64,000 nucleotides of DNA from Apibacter muscae (GTDB lineage: Bacteria > Bacteroidota > Bacteroidia > Flavobacteriales > Weeksellaceae). Below are positions 1 to 8,399 of the stretch, piece after piece (within the stretch, counting starts at the first letter, position 1; each line of letters opens with the position of its first letter). The notes below the pieces were generated by a model. It had not been told where the DNA came from, ran no database searches, and saw only the letters and a program-made list of their open reading frames with translations. The translations under genes and the position numbers were made by a program. The stretch lies in NCBI RefSeq assembly GCF_007845635.1, contig NZ_SELG01000041.1:1-64000 (forward strand), given 5' to 3'.

Positions 1-362
1 TCTAGGGGGTAGGCTTTTGCTCCATCTATCGCATCGGAATAACAGGTGATGGTAAAGCTGTCGTGGTCTGCTATTTTATGATTGGCGGTTATAATATGAA
101 AATGGGGATTGTAAGTTTTTCTCTGAGGATTAAAATTACATTCCAAAGACTTAATCCCTATCAGTTGAATCGCTTTTCCTCTTTGATACCTCTTCTTATA
201 CCTGTTTAAAATCAAAGAAAAAGCCCGATACATACCTTTATTTAGTTTACTTTTGGCTCTTCTCTTTAAGCTTTCCATGTCGCTTACATCAGTACCATTA
301 CCCACTAATACAATAGGAGAAACCCGTTTTTTTATACTTGATATATATATTATTCTATCCAT
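1..362 (-). pseudogene. Possible rolling-circle replication (Rep_1-like) protein, partial
   Basis: Reading from an ATG at 362 leftwards, an open frame of about 120 codons runs off the left edge. Near its end it contains SLECNFNPQRKTYNPHFHII, which resembles the Rep_1 signature of rolling-circle plasmid initiators: a conserved Glu, then an HPHFH-type HUH metal site, here NPHFH. The roughly 50 residues before it (starting MDRIIYISSIKKR) do not look like the usual Rep_1 N-terminus, so the 5' end may be lost or rearranged. The catalytic Tyr would lie outside the window. It sits beside a decayed restriction-modification gene and a gene-less stretch, which suggests an integrated plasmid remnant. 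It could still be an intact gene with a divergent N-terminus. The family call rests on one motif. Confidence 0.42.
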
Positions 363-1055
363 CGATCATATGTAAATATGAATAATAGAAAAAATAATTT
401 TTTAGGAAAAAACTCTTCCTTTTTTTTAACAAGTAATAAAAAAATTAAAACAAATGGTTTAATTTTAATGTATTTTAATTTTTTCTAATAAAATTCTAAT
501 GATTCATAAATTCAGAATTAAAAAATAATTTTAAGTAAATGGAGATAAAATATAATTTTGTTGACAAATAAATAATATTTTAATAATTTTATAGTTAATA
601 ATATAAATTGATTAAAACTTAATAATGTTTATAAAAGTTTTAATCTGTATGGGGTTTGAATCTTACACCATAGATAAATACCTATAGAATGATGTTAAAG
701 TTAAAAAAGCCTATCGGAGAAAGTGTTAATTAAGAATGTAGCTTAAAGTAGACAGATAATTGTATATAATATTAATTATACAATTAAATTTAGTGGAAGC
801 AAATCACATAGAGGTAAGAAGAAATGAGTACCTATTGGCGAAAGAGATTATAATTGCAGGAGTCAATAAAAAATTTAAAGAATTGAAAATGAAAATATAT
901 AATTAGGTTTTTATAAATAAAAGATAAGAAACATCAAGTAAGGTTTTTCACTCTTTAAATGTCAAAAATATTAGAAACTTGTAAGGACATGTAATTTCAT
1001 AAATTAAACGCATAAATACTACTATGCCAATCGCTCTTTATTGCCTTATAAGGAG
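363..1055. other. Gene-less AT-rich stretch
   Basis: About 690 bases without a convincing gene on either strand. It is very AT-rich up to about 640 and more mixed afterwards. A 37-codon GTG frame at 793-906 reads smoothly but resembles nothing I know. The only clear structure is at the right end, where a terminator begins. The stretch is probably decayed accessory DNA between two gene remnants. Confidence 0.6.
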
Positions 1056-1085
1056 AGAGCCTTGTTTCTAAGGCTCTTTTTTTTA
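1056..1085 (+). terminator. Isolated intrinsic terminator
   Basis: A perfect 8-bp stem (AGAGCCTT, 1056-1063, with AAGGCTCT, 1070-1077) with a 6-base loop is followed by a run of T on the plus strand. No plus-strand gene precedes it within the window. The left arm can alternatively pair with GCTCT at 1033-1037, an arrangement like an antiterminator/terminator pair. Confidence 0.75.
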
Positions 1086-1209
1086 TTTTTGCTACATGAA
1101 AGAAAAATTCTTAGAATTTTTCAAGTAAGGGGTATTATACTTAATGTATAGAGGGAAGTAATAAAAAAAGCCTGAAATGTAATCAAAAAAATTGACGGAG
1201 AATGTTAGC

Positions 1210-1985
1210 TTAATTATGCTTTTTGTTATCCTTAAAATCTTTTTTGATTTTTTCAAACAATACTTGGTAGAAATCTCTGCCTTCTTCTGCCATATAACGG
1301 TCGTAACTTTCTTTATCTTTTTTAAATTCTTCTAAAGAAAAAATTTGGGTTCCCGAATTATCTCTTTCATAGCGTATTTTAATAAAAAAAATTTACTTAT
1401 TTCGTCGAAAGCAACTTCTGGAGATAGTTTATCGTTATTCCGGATAATATTATGAAATTTAAAGAGTAGTTTAGAAAATTCATCTTGGATAAATGCTTTG
1501 GTTTAATTTAGAAGTTTTTACACTTTTTTGTTATTGATAATTTCTGCCTTAGGAAATATCAATAATTTCTTCTAACTTTTTAGGAATTTTTCCTTTTACT
1601 ACTTTAAAAATACGGGTTTCTTTGAGATTGGTAGTAAAAAAATCAGCACTAACCCAAGAAGCATAATTATATCCTTAAAAGTAATCTTCTTCTTGTATGG
1701 TGATATGCTCTTCTTTACACTCTAGAACAATAACGGAGTTTATATTTTCTAATTTATCTTTTTTTTCATTTTTCCATATAACAATATCAGCCATGACTTG
1801 TCCTTGTACTCTTTGAGAGTTATTTACCTCTACTTCTTGTTGCATTTGCGCCAAAGTAAACTTATAATTATTTATTAAACGGCATAAATACTCTTGTCTT
1901 ACTTTTTTTCCGGTTTATTTACTAAACATTTATTCAATAAAGGAGCAAAAATTTTATTATTTTCAGTTTTTATCTCTAAGCTCAT
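1210..1985 (-). pseudogene. Type I-like restriction-modification DNA methylase, N-terminal remnant
   Basis: The minus strand from an ATG at 1985 reads in pieces as the N-terminal HsdR_N-like and linker region of a Bacteroidota N-6 adenine DNA methylase of type I-like restriction systems. Recognisable blocks are RQEYLCRLINNYKFTLAQMQ, MADIVIWK, VIVLECKEEHITIQEEDYF, GYNYASWVSADFFTTNLKET, DEFSKLLFKFHNIIRNNDK and SLEEFKKDKESYDRYMAE. The reading frame is broken: a shift in a homopolymer near 1900-1909, in-frame stops at 1675-1677 (where Gln is expected in DYFQGYNYAS) and 1549-1551, and further shifts near 1500 and 1380-1395. The last frame ends at a TAA at 1210-1212, where the family normally continues into the methylase domain with its NPPF motif, which is absent. 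Both decay and truncation are visible; the family call is from memory of these motifs. Confidence 0.72.
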
Positions 1986-2106
1986 AGGGATTTAAATAAA
2001 ATACAAATTTATTTTTTCTAAAAGTACTAAATATGTTTTTTAATATTTATCTAAACACAGAATTAAGAGTAAATGATTCATTAATTATTAAAATCCTTAC
2101 GATAAG

Positions 2107-4812
2107 TTATCTAAACTTAACATAAGTTTTTTCAATAAAAGGAATATGGGGATTGGCTATTTCCTGTATAATAGTTTCTACTTCTTTAAAAAGATCTATA
2201 GCCATGGGGGAGGTGATTAGGGTTTGCTTGTCATAGCTTAAAACTTCTAACCCTCTAAAAGGTTTTTTAAAACTCCAGATGCCTATTTGTACTGAATTCG
2301 TTGTTTTTTCATTCAAAATCATATAAGCGTAAAAAACCAATTGTATGAAGAATTTAAAGTTTGTGTTTTCCTGTATTTTGTCTCTCTTATCTGAATTAAA
2401 AGCCAAAGAACCAACGGTAGAGGTTTTGTAATCAATAATTCGGTCTTGTCCATTAAAAACATCCCACCGGTCTACAAAACCTTTCAGTTGAATTTTTCCT
2501 AAGTTTTCTAAATTAGTTTTGGAACTTATGGATTTTTCAATGTCTTGTAGATAAATAGAATTTCCTTGCTGAATGTCGGTTAAGTCTCTTAAAATAATTT
2601 TTTCTAAGGTTTTTTCAGCCAACAACTTTTGCAAGTAGTTTTGTCCACGTTCAAATAAATCTGGGTTTAGCTCTTTTTTTATATATTCTTGCAAATGTAC
2701 TTTATAGTCAGATAAGCAATTTTTTAAGGCATCTTCTGTTAAATATTGACCCTTTAGGGGAGTGTATAAAGCTTCTAACGTATGATGGATTAAGTTTCCA
2801 TAATTTAGAGGAGAAATTTCCTCTTCTACTTCTGTATTTTCTTCCAGTTGTACCAATTTTTGTAGATAGAAATTGATAGGGTTATAGTGGTAGCTGGTTA
2901 AATGCGTAGGAGAAATGGGTTTTTTTAGCCATTGCTGAATGGTTTTAACTAAAGCAGGGGTTTTATCAATTTTAAACTCGGGTTGTTGTTGTACGCTTCC
3001 AGAGTAGGAAACGGTGATTTCTTGTATTTGATGTGGAGATTCAAACTCCAATTGGCTGATAAATCGGCTCTTTTCCCCGGAATAAAGCCCTTCGGTAAAA
3101 TTGTTGTATAGTAAATAAATTTGTTCGGCATGTTGCAACAACCGATAAAAATGATAGGCATAAATGGCATCATTTTCTAAAAAAGTATGGATGTTATAGT
3201 TTTTCTTAACATCAAAAGGAATAAAAGAGTTATCCTTTTTTCCCTCAGGAATTATTCCTTCATTTACCCCTAGCATAATTAGGTTTTTAAACCCTAACAG
3301 ACGGGTTTCTAAAACTCCCATAATTTGTAAGCCTTGTAAAGGTTCTCCTATAAAATCAATTTTTTCATTGTTTAAAATGTGCTGGTATAAGCTTTGCAAT
3401 AAACTAAAGGTATCTACCAATGATTGTTCGGAAAGTTGGGTATATAAAAGAGAAAAAATATTTTTAAATTTCAAAAAATTCTCTTTTAATATGCCTTCGT
3501 CTTCGTTGTAATTCCAAAATTTTTGATAGCAATAATCGCTCATTATTTTCACCAATTGTAAAGGGTCTTTGTATTCTTTAAAAACAAATAGTAAGTTCCA
3601 AGTATTTAATTTTTTATAAAGCAAAGAATCTGAGATGAATACTAAATTATTCTCTTGAATTTCTTTACAGAAATCTGCAATTTCTTGGTTGTATTCTAGC
3701 AATGGATGTTGTAGAATAGCCAAAACATCTTTATAATAAAAACCTTGGGTTTTGTTTTTTTCTCTAAATATATGCAAGCCAAAAATCTGTTTAAAAAAAG
3801 AGGCTACCAAAGAATTTTTTAATGAATACCCCATGGTGATGTTTACTTTTTGTATCTCTTGCGGTAGGCTTTCAATTACCGAAGGCAGCAGGGTTTCGTC
3901 GCATAGTACGAGGGCTGTATGTTCCCATTCATGTTGAGGGATGTTTTCCAGTATATTGTGGGTGTATTTGGCTTGAGCAACTTCTTGGGAAGTACCAATC
4001 ACTTGTATATTTTTTTTCTTAGAAAATTGATTTTCTTTCCATAAAAATTCCCGATTCGCGTAATAGTTCCAAAGAATGTTTTTACGTAAGAAAAAACCAG
4101 CTTCCTGAGTGCTTTGGTTCATATAATACTCATCTGTATCCCAGAATAATAGGGTAGTAGAATGGGATATAAAATATTTTATAAGTTTTTCTTCTTTCGG
4201 GGTTAGTGCATTAAATCCGGCAAAAACAAAAATATCTTCAGGCTTGATAGATAGCCTTTCCAGGTTATCAACAACAGTTGAAAGTAACATTCCTGAGGTT
4301 CCTAAACCTTGGTTGAATAAACTTTTCTTTAGCTCTTGGTAAAGAATTAAATTGTTTTCCCAAAATTTTAGATTCTTATGGTATAATTTTTCTTCATTTT
4401 TAGAATCTAGTTTTTCTGCCCAATTTTCCATTCTTTCAATGGAAGCCAAATGCTCCAATACTCGGATAGGATTTTCAGAAAAAAGTTCTATATCGTTAAA
4501 ATCTTTTAAAAGAGTGGGAATCCATTTTAAAAAATCATCCAATTTTTCTTCTGGATTTATATAATTTTTCTGGATCTTATAGGCTTCTAACCAAAGGGGT
4601 ATATTTTCTATTCGGGTTAATTTGGAATACTTTTCTATAAAATCTTCAATAGTATAAAATGTAGGTAGAAAGCCTTGGTAACCATGATCAATTAAAAATT
4701 TCTTAAAGAAAATGATCGGTCTTTTACCCGGAAGTACCAAATGGATGCTTGATAAATCTTTGTAGGAATCTAATAATTGTTGAATGATTTTTTCTATAAA
4801 CGAATTTGCCAT
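2107..4812 (-). CDS. AddB-like PD-(D/E)XK nuclease
   Basis: A 901-residue protein of the AddB/RecB-nuclease type found in Bacteroidota, expected to resect double-strand DNA ends for recombination repair with an AddA-type helicase. The N-terminus carries a degenerate nucleotide-binding-like motif (LPGKRPIIFFKKF, about 27-39) without a proper Walker A. LGVNEGIIPEG near 511-521 matches a helicase-like motif of AddB. The C-terminal PDDEXK_1 nuclease is complete: NYGNLIHHTLEALY (about 667), GFVDRWD followed by IIDYKTST (about 777-798, catalytic Asp and D-x-K), and the Q-x3-Y motif QLVFYAYM (about 820). It starts at the ATG at 4812 and stands last in a minus-strand run after the DUF218 gene. An AddA helicase gene, often its neighbour, is not downstream; the decayed 1-2000 region lies there instead. 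Confidence 0.85.
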   Translation of the reverse strand: MANSFIEKIIQQLLDSYKDLSSIHLVLPGKRPIIFFKKFLIDHGYQGFLPTFYTIEDFIEKYSKLTRIENIPLWLEAYKIQKNYINPEEKLDDFLKWIPTLLKDFNDIELFSENPIRVLEHLASIERMENWAEKLDSKNEEKLYHKNLKFWENNLILYQELKKSLFNQGLGTSGMLLSTVVDNLERLSIKPEDIFVFAGFNALTPKEEKLIKYFISHSTTLLFWDTDEYYMNQSTQEAGFFLRKNILWNYYANREFLWKENQFSKKKNIQVIGTSQEVAQAKYTHNILENIPQHEWEHTALVLCDETLLPSVIESLPQEIQKVNITMGYSLKNSLVASFFKQIFGLHIFREKNKTQGFYYKDVLAILQHPLLEYNQEIADFCKEIQENNLVFISDSLLYKKLNTWNLLFVFKEYKDPLQLVKIMSDYCYQKFWNYNEDEGILKENFLKFKNIFSLLYTQLSEQSLVDTFSLLQSLYQHILNNEKIDFIGEPLQGLQIMGVLETRLLGFKNLIMLGVNEGIIPEGKKDNSFIPFDVKKNYNIHTFLENDAIYAYHFYRLLQHAEQIYLLYNNFTEGLYSGEKSRFISQLEFESPHQIQEITVSYSGSVQQQPEFKIDKTPALVKTIQQWLKKPISPTHLTSYHYNPINFYLQKLVQLEENTEVEEEISPLNYGNLIHHTLEALYTPLKGQYLTEDALKNCLSDYKVHLQEYIKKELNPDLFERGQNYLQKLLAEKTLEKIILRDLTDIQQGNSIYLQDIEKSISSKTNLENLGKIQLKGFVDRWDVFNGQDRIIDYKTSTVGSLAFNSDKRDKIQENTNFKFFIQLVFYAYMILNEKTTNSVQIGIWSFKKPFRGLEVLSYDKQTLITSPMAIDLFKEVETIIQEIANPHIPFIEKTYVKFR

Positions 4813-4853
4813 ACTACTAATTGGAGATTATCCAAAGGTAAACGAATTCGCTA

Positions 4854-5516
4854 TTATTTAAACAATAAATAGTAATAATAGGCTAAAAATTCTCTTAGAT
4901 ATACGTCTAAATGATATTTTTTCAAGGGATTACCGTATGAACTTACGGTTTCAATATTGTTAAAATCGTAATTGTGTTTATTAAACATCAGTTTAATCCT
5001 TGCAATGTGGTAGTATTCAGAAACTATCGCAACACTTTTAAATTTATGTTTTTTAATAATTTCTAAGGAATTTTCTACATTTTCTTGAGTGTTCAGCGCT
5101 TTATCATCCGTAATAATATCTTTGAGAGGTACCCCATGGTCTGACAAGTATTTACGCATAAGATCTGCTTCGCAAAGTCCTTTATTTGCCATACCTCCGG
5201 TAACTATAATTTTTTCAATCTGTTTTTTTCTGTAAAGGTTCAAGCCAATATTTAAACGTTCCAGTAAGGAAGCAGATAGGCTTCCATTCTCTTGATTTTT
5301 AGATCCGAAAATAACTCCTACCTCAGCAGGAGAAGTACCATTATTTATGCCTTCTTTTATTATAAAGAAGTTATGAAAAAGGAACCAGATTATAACTAGC
5401 AATGCTGGGAAAAGTATATAACGGGTTCCTACTTTAATTAATTTTTTAAAAACTTGGGGAAGAGTTTTTAAATTTGATTTTTCTAAGTGATGATTTAAAT
5501 TACCAGTAAACTGCAT
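4854..5516 (-). CDS. DUF218 (SanA/YdcF/ElyC-type) membrane protein
   Basis: A 220-residue protein with one membrane segment (about residues 33-52) followed by a DUF218 domain facing the periplasm. Seen motifs are VGVIFGSKNQENGSLSASLL (67-86), KIIVTGG (102-108), DDKALNTQENVENS (137-150) and VSEYYHIARI (165-174), which match the family's G-G, N-T-x-E-N and S-x-x-x-H-x-x-R signatures. Family members such as SanA and ElyC act in envelope integrity, but the reaction is not established. Its start lies 22 bases inside the 3' end of the LuxE-like gene, so the two are probably co-transcribed and translationally coupled. A later start would cut into the basic cytoplasmic lead, so the overlap is likely real. 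Confidence 0.85.
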   Translation of the reverse strand: MQFTGNLNHHLEKSNLKTLPQVFKKLIKVGTRYILFPALLVIIWFLFHNFFIIKEGINNGTSPAEVGVIFGSKNQENGSLSASLLERLNIGLNLYRKKQIEKIIVTGGMANKGLCEADLMRKYLSDHGVPLKDIITDDKALNTQENVENSLEIIKKHKFKSVAIVSEYYHIARIKLMFNKHNYDFNNIETVSSYGNPLKKYHLDVYLREFLAYYYYLLFK

Positions 5517-6490
5517 CCTCTAATATCTGAATTGTCAATTCTTCCAAGAACTTCGAAAGAATTATTACTATATGTTTTACCTAAATCTTGTGTAGATATA
5601 AATGAACAACTATGTATGTTTGCTAAGTCAATAATATTTATAGCTCCAGTTTTTTCATGGTTTTTATAACAAAAAGGATCTTCAATATCTCGAATTAAAA
5701 TTCTCATCCAAGAAGGACATTCATAAATATTTTGACCTAAGGAGTAGGCTTGTGAGAGTAATTCTGTCATGCTGTATTCAGAATAAATTTTATGGGTTTG
5801 AAAAGAATTCTTCAATTCATTTAGCAATTCCTCTTTTGTAATTTCTTCCTTTCTTCCTTTCATACCTCCCGTTTCTATTACCATAGTATGTTCAAGTTTT
5901 TGTGGAAAAGCTTCAACAAAATCTAAAAGAGCATAAGAAACACCAAATAAAATAACTTTTTTATTTTCTTGTTCCGTTTTCTTTATTATTTGGTCAAGCT
6001 CACTAAAGTTATGCAGATAGAAATTATTTTCCTTATGGTTAGAGAGTTTCATTAAATAATTTACCATGTAAATCAGTGATGAATTTTCTCTTTCTAAATA
6101 GGAGGGAAGAAGTCCTAAAAAAATATATTCAGCAGGATTTCCAAAAAAAGTAGTAAAAGATTTTAATATGCTTTGCTCATAAATTTGTTCATTGACAATG
6201 AAATGTTTGGATAAATGGGTAGAGGTAGTTCCACTACTTTGAAAGTAAAACTTATAGTTATAGTTTTTATCTAGAACAGAATGTGTTTTAAAAAATTCTA
6301 TGGGAAGAAAAGGAATATCTTTGTAGTTAGAAATTTCGTTAGGATTTATAGACAATAAATCCACAAATTTTTTGTAGATAGGTACACTTAAGTATTGGTA
6401 GTTAAATACTTTAAGGGATAAATGATTAAATTCATCCTCCGATTTAATATCAAAAATATTTAAGTCTTTAATCATAGTTTTTAAATCCAA
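5495..6490 (-). CDS. LuxE-like acyl-protein synthetase / acyl transferase
   Basis: A 331-residue member of the LuxE / acyl-protein synthetase family, relatives of adenylate-forming ligases that activate carboxylic acids as acyl-AMP. The phosphate-binding loop FQSSGTTST is at 83-91, preceded by KDIPFLPIEFFKTH (57-70). GGMKGRKEEIT and YSEYSMTELLSQAYSLG further on correspond to the adenine- and acyl-binding motifs. Such single-domain versions are common in Flavobacteriia, where they are usually annotated only as acyl transferases; the natural substrate is unknown. The downstream DUF218 gene overlaps it by 22 bases. There is no luciferase or fatty-acid reductase gene nearby, so a light-emission role is not suggested. 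Confidence 0.8.
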   Translation of the reverse strand: MDLKTMIKDLNIFDIKSEDEFNHLSLKVFNYQYLSVPIYKKFVDLLSINPNEISNYKDIPFLPIEFFKTHSVLDKNYNYKFYFQSSGTTSTHLSKHFIVNEQIYEQSILKSFTTFFGNPAEYIFLGLLPSYLERENSSLIYMVNYLMKLSNHKENNFYLHNFSELDQIIKKTEQENKKVILFGVSYALLDFVEAFPQKLEHTMVIETGGMKGRKEEITKEELLNELKNSFQTHKIYSEYSMTELLSQAYSLGQNIYECPSWMRILIRDIEDPFCYKNHEKTGAINIIDLANIHSCSFISTQDLGKTYSNNSFEVLGRIDNSDIRGCSLLVI

Positions 6491-6661
6491 TACAAAGTAA
6501 TGAAGAACATTTTGTAGATTATTTTAAACACTTGTTAAATAATTAATAATCTTTTGCCAATACAACCAATAAATCTAATAATAAGGTCGATTTGGCAGTA
6601 TAATTAAAGTGGCAATAAAATTGATGGTTATGAAGATAAATTTTTTAAAGTGAATTAAGTT

Positions 6662-7216
6662 ATGACAGACCATACTAAAAATAGTTTTGATGAAGAACTA
6701 GAGGGAAATGATGCAATGACGAATGAATCTGTTGAAAATCCTGAAAATATGTCAGAAAATTGTAAAGATCAACCTAATTTAGAAGATAAATTAAAAGAGG
6801 AAAAAGACAGATATATACGTTTATTTGCCGAATTTGATAATTACAAAAAACGTGTGACCAAAGAAAGACAGGATTTGCTTCGCTATTCAAACAAAGATAT
6901 TTTAGAATCCTTGTTACCAGTATTGGATGATTTTGATAGGGCTATGGAAGAGTTAGAAAAAGATCCAAATTCTTCGGCAGTTTTAGAAGGGGTTAAGCTT
7001 ATTTACAATAAATTATATAATAATTTAAAAGATAATGGCTTGCAATTAATTGAGGTTAATCCTGGGGATGATTTTGATTTGGATTTTCATGAAGCAATAA
7101 CGCAAGTCCCTGCTCCGGATGAAAGTTTGAAAGGAAAAATCATTGATGTAGTACAAAAAGGCTATCAGTTGCATGAAAAGGTTATAAGATATGCTAAAGT
7201 AGTAACTGGTAAATAA
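6662..7216 (+). CDS. grpE: Nucleotide exchange factor GrpE
   Basis: GrpE (184 residues) releases ADP from DnaK in the Hsp70 cycle. An acidic, low-complexity N-terminus (1-40) leads into the long dimerising helix (EEKDRYIRLFAEFDNYKKR, about 46-64, then RQDLLRYSNKDILESLLPVL). The C-terminal beta-wing holds the family signature around HEAITQVPAPDE and GKIIDVVQKGYQLHEKVIRY. The start ATG at 6662 is the only reasonable one. It is 40 bases upstream of dnaJ, so the two form a grpE-dnaJ operon, the usual Bacteroidota arrangement with dnaK elsewhere. No CIRCE operator is visible upstream; a TTGCCAA near 6554 and a TGGCAA near 6610 form a weak inverted pair of unknown meaning. Confidence 0.97.
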   Translation: MTDHTKNSFDEELEGNDAMTNESVENPENMSENCKDQPNLEDKLKEEKDRYIRLFAEFDNYKKRVTKERQDLLRYSNKDILESLLPVLDDFDRAMEELEKDPNSSAVLEGVKLIYNKLYNNLKDNGLQLIEVNPGDDFDLDFHEAITQVPAPDESLKGKIIDVVQKGYQLHEKVIRYAKVVTGK

Positions 7217-7256
7217 TTATATCCTAAGAGAAGCATTTGTATTATTATAAGAAGTT

Positions 7257-8381
7257 ATGTCTAAAAGAGATTATTACGAAGTTTTAGAAGTTACCAAAAC
7301 GGTTACAGAAGTTGAGCTTAAGAAAGCATATAGAAAAAAAGCAATAAAATATCATCCAGATAAAAATCCGGGAGATAAGGAAGCAGAAGAAAAATTTAAG
7401 GAAGCAGCCGAGGCCTATGAGGTTCTTAGTGATCCGCAAAAAAGAGCCCGTTACGATCAGTTTGGCCATGCGGGAGTGGGAGGAGCTGCAGGTGGCGGTT
7501 TCGATGGTGGCGGAATGAACATGGAAGATATTTTCTCTCATTTCGGAGATATTTTTGGTGGAGCCTTCGGAGGTGGAGGTTTTGGTGGTTTTTCATCACG
7601 TCCTAAACAAGCTCAAGGTTCCAATTTAAGAATTCGATTGTCTTTAAGTTTAAGCGAGATTGTAAATGGTGTTGAAAAGACGGTTAAAGTTAAAAGACTG
7701 AAATTAGCAGAAGGAGCAACTTCTAAAAATTGTCCAACTTGTCAGGGTTCCGGTCAATCTCGTAGGGTGATGAATACGCCTTTTGGTCAAATGCAAACTC
7801 AAACAGTTTGTAGTACCTGTGGAGGTACGGGTAAAGTAGCCGATCATATTCCTCCTGGAGCTAACAACCAAGGTTTAATAAAAGTTGAAGAAGAGGTATC
7901 TATAAAAATACCGGCGGGCGTTAGAGAAGGAATTCAATTGCAAGTAAGAAATAAAGGAAATGATGCTCCATTTGGAGGAGTTCCCGGAGATTTAATTGTT
8001 GTTATTGACGAAATTGAAGACGAGGAATTAAAACGTGAAGGAGATAACCTACACTATGAATTATACGTTTCAGTACCAGAAGCGGTATTGGGTACAAAAA
8101 AAGAAATACCAACGGTTACAGGTAAAGTTAAAATATCCGTAGAGCCTGGAACTCAGTCCGGTAAAATTTTAAGATTGAAAGGTAAGGGATTACCACAAAT
8201 GCAAGGTTATGGTCATGGAGATTTATTTATCCATGTCAATGTTTGGACCCCAAACCCAAGTAAGTTAAACAAAGAACAAAAAGAATTTTTTGAGTCTATG
8301 TTAAATAATGAGCAATTCCATCCTAAGCCTACAAAAAATGATAAAACTTTTTTTGAAAAAATAAAAGAAATGTTCTCTTAA
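7257..8381 (+). CDS. dnaJ: Chaperone DnaJ with reduced zinc-finger domain
   Basis: Hsp40 co-chaperone (374 residues). The J domain (1-70) has the HPD motif at 33-35 that stimulates DnaK ATPase, followed by a Gly/Phe-rich linker (about 71-120) and the peptide-binding C-terminal domains. The zinc-binding region holds only two CxxCxGxG motifs, CPTCQGSG (about 159) and CSTCGGTG (about 185), where E. coli DnaJ has four. By spacing these match motifs II and III, which form zinc centre II; motifs I and IV (centre I) are absent, with no frameshift. From memory, this two-motif form is usual in flavobacteria. The gene ends inside a bidirectional terminator: the TAA lies in the hairpin loop region. It is second in the grpE-dnaJ operon. 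Confidence 0.96.
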   Translation: MSKRDYYEVLEVTKTVTEVELKKAYRKKAIKYHPDKNPGDKEAEEKFKEAAEAYEVLSDPQKRARYDQFGHAGVGGAAGGGFDGGGMNMEDIFSHFGDIFGGAFGGGGFGGFSSRPKQAQGSNLRIRLSLSLSEIVNGVEKTVKVKRLKLAEGATSKNCPTCQGSGQSRRVMNTPFGQMQTQTVCSTCGGTGKVADHIPPGANNQGLIKVEEEVSIKIPAGVREGIQLQVRNKGNDAPFGGVPGDLIVVIDEIEDEELKREGDNLHYELYVSVPEAVLGTKKEIPTVTGKVKISVEPGTQSGKILRLKGKGLPQMQGYGHGDLFIHVNVWTPNPSKLNKEQKEFFESMLNNEQFHPKPTKNDKTFFEKIKEMFS

Positions 8382-8399
8382 TAGAGAACATTTCTTTTA
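8366..8399. terminator. Bidirectional terminator overlapping the dnaJ stop
   Basis: A perfect 13-bp stem (8366-8378 with 8383-8395) and a TAAT loop. The last dnaJ codons form the left arm and the stop codon reaches into the loop. A/T-rich flanks give U-rich tails both ways, serving dnaJ and the convergent gene ending at 8397. Confidence 0.85.

Noticed and set aside
648-672. GGGTTTGAATC, resembling the T-arm of a tRNA or tmRNA
   Set aside because: The flanking bases do not pair as a 5-bp T stem, and no acceptor, D-arm or anticodon arm can be built around it.
793-906. 37-codon GTG frame on the plus strand that reads smoothly
   Set aside because: Too short and without similarity, promoter or conserved motif; such open frames arise by chance.
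1102-1122. Perfect 9-bp inverted repeat with a 3-base loop (GAAAAATTC)
   Set aside because: Made of A/T only, without a T run or gene end nearby; expected by chance in this sequence.
6541-6620. Possible heat-shock or sigma-54 promoter before grpE (TTTGGCAGTATAATTAAAG)
   Set aside because: The GG/GC spacing of a sigma-54 site is not met and no CIRCE element is present.
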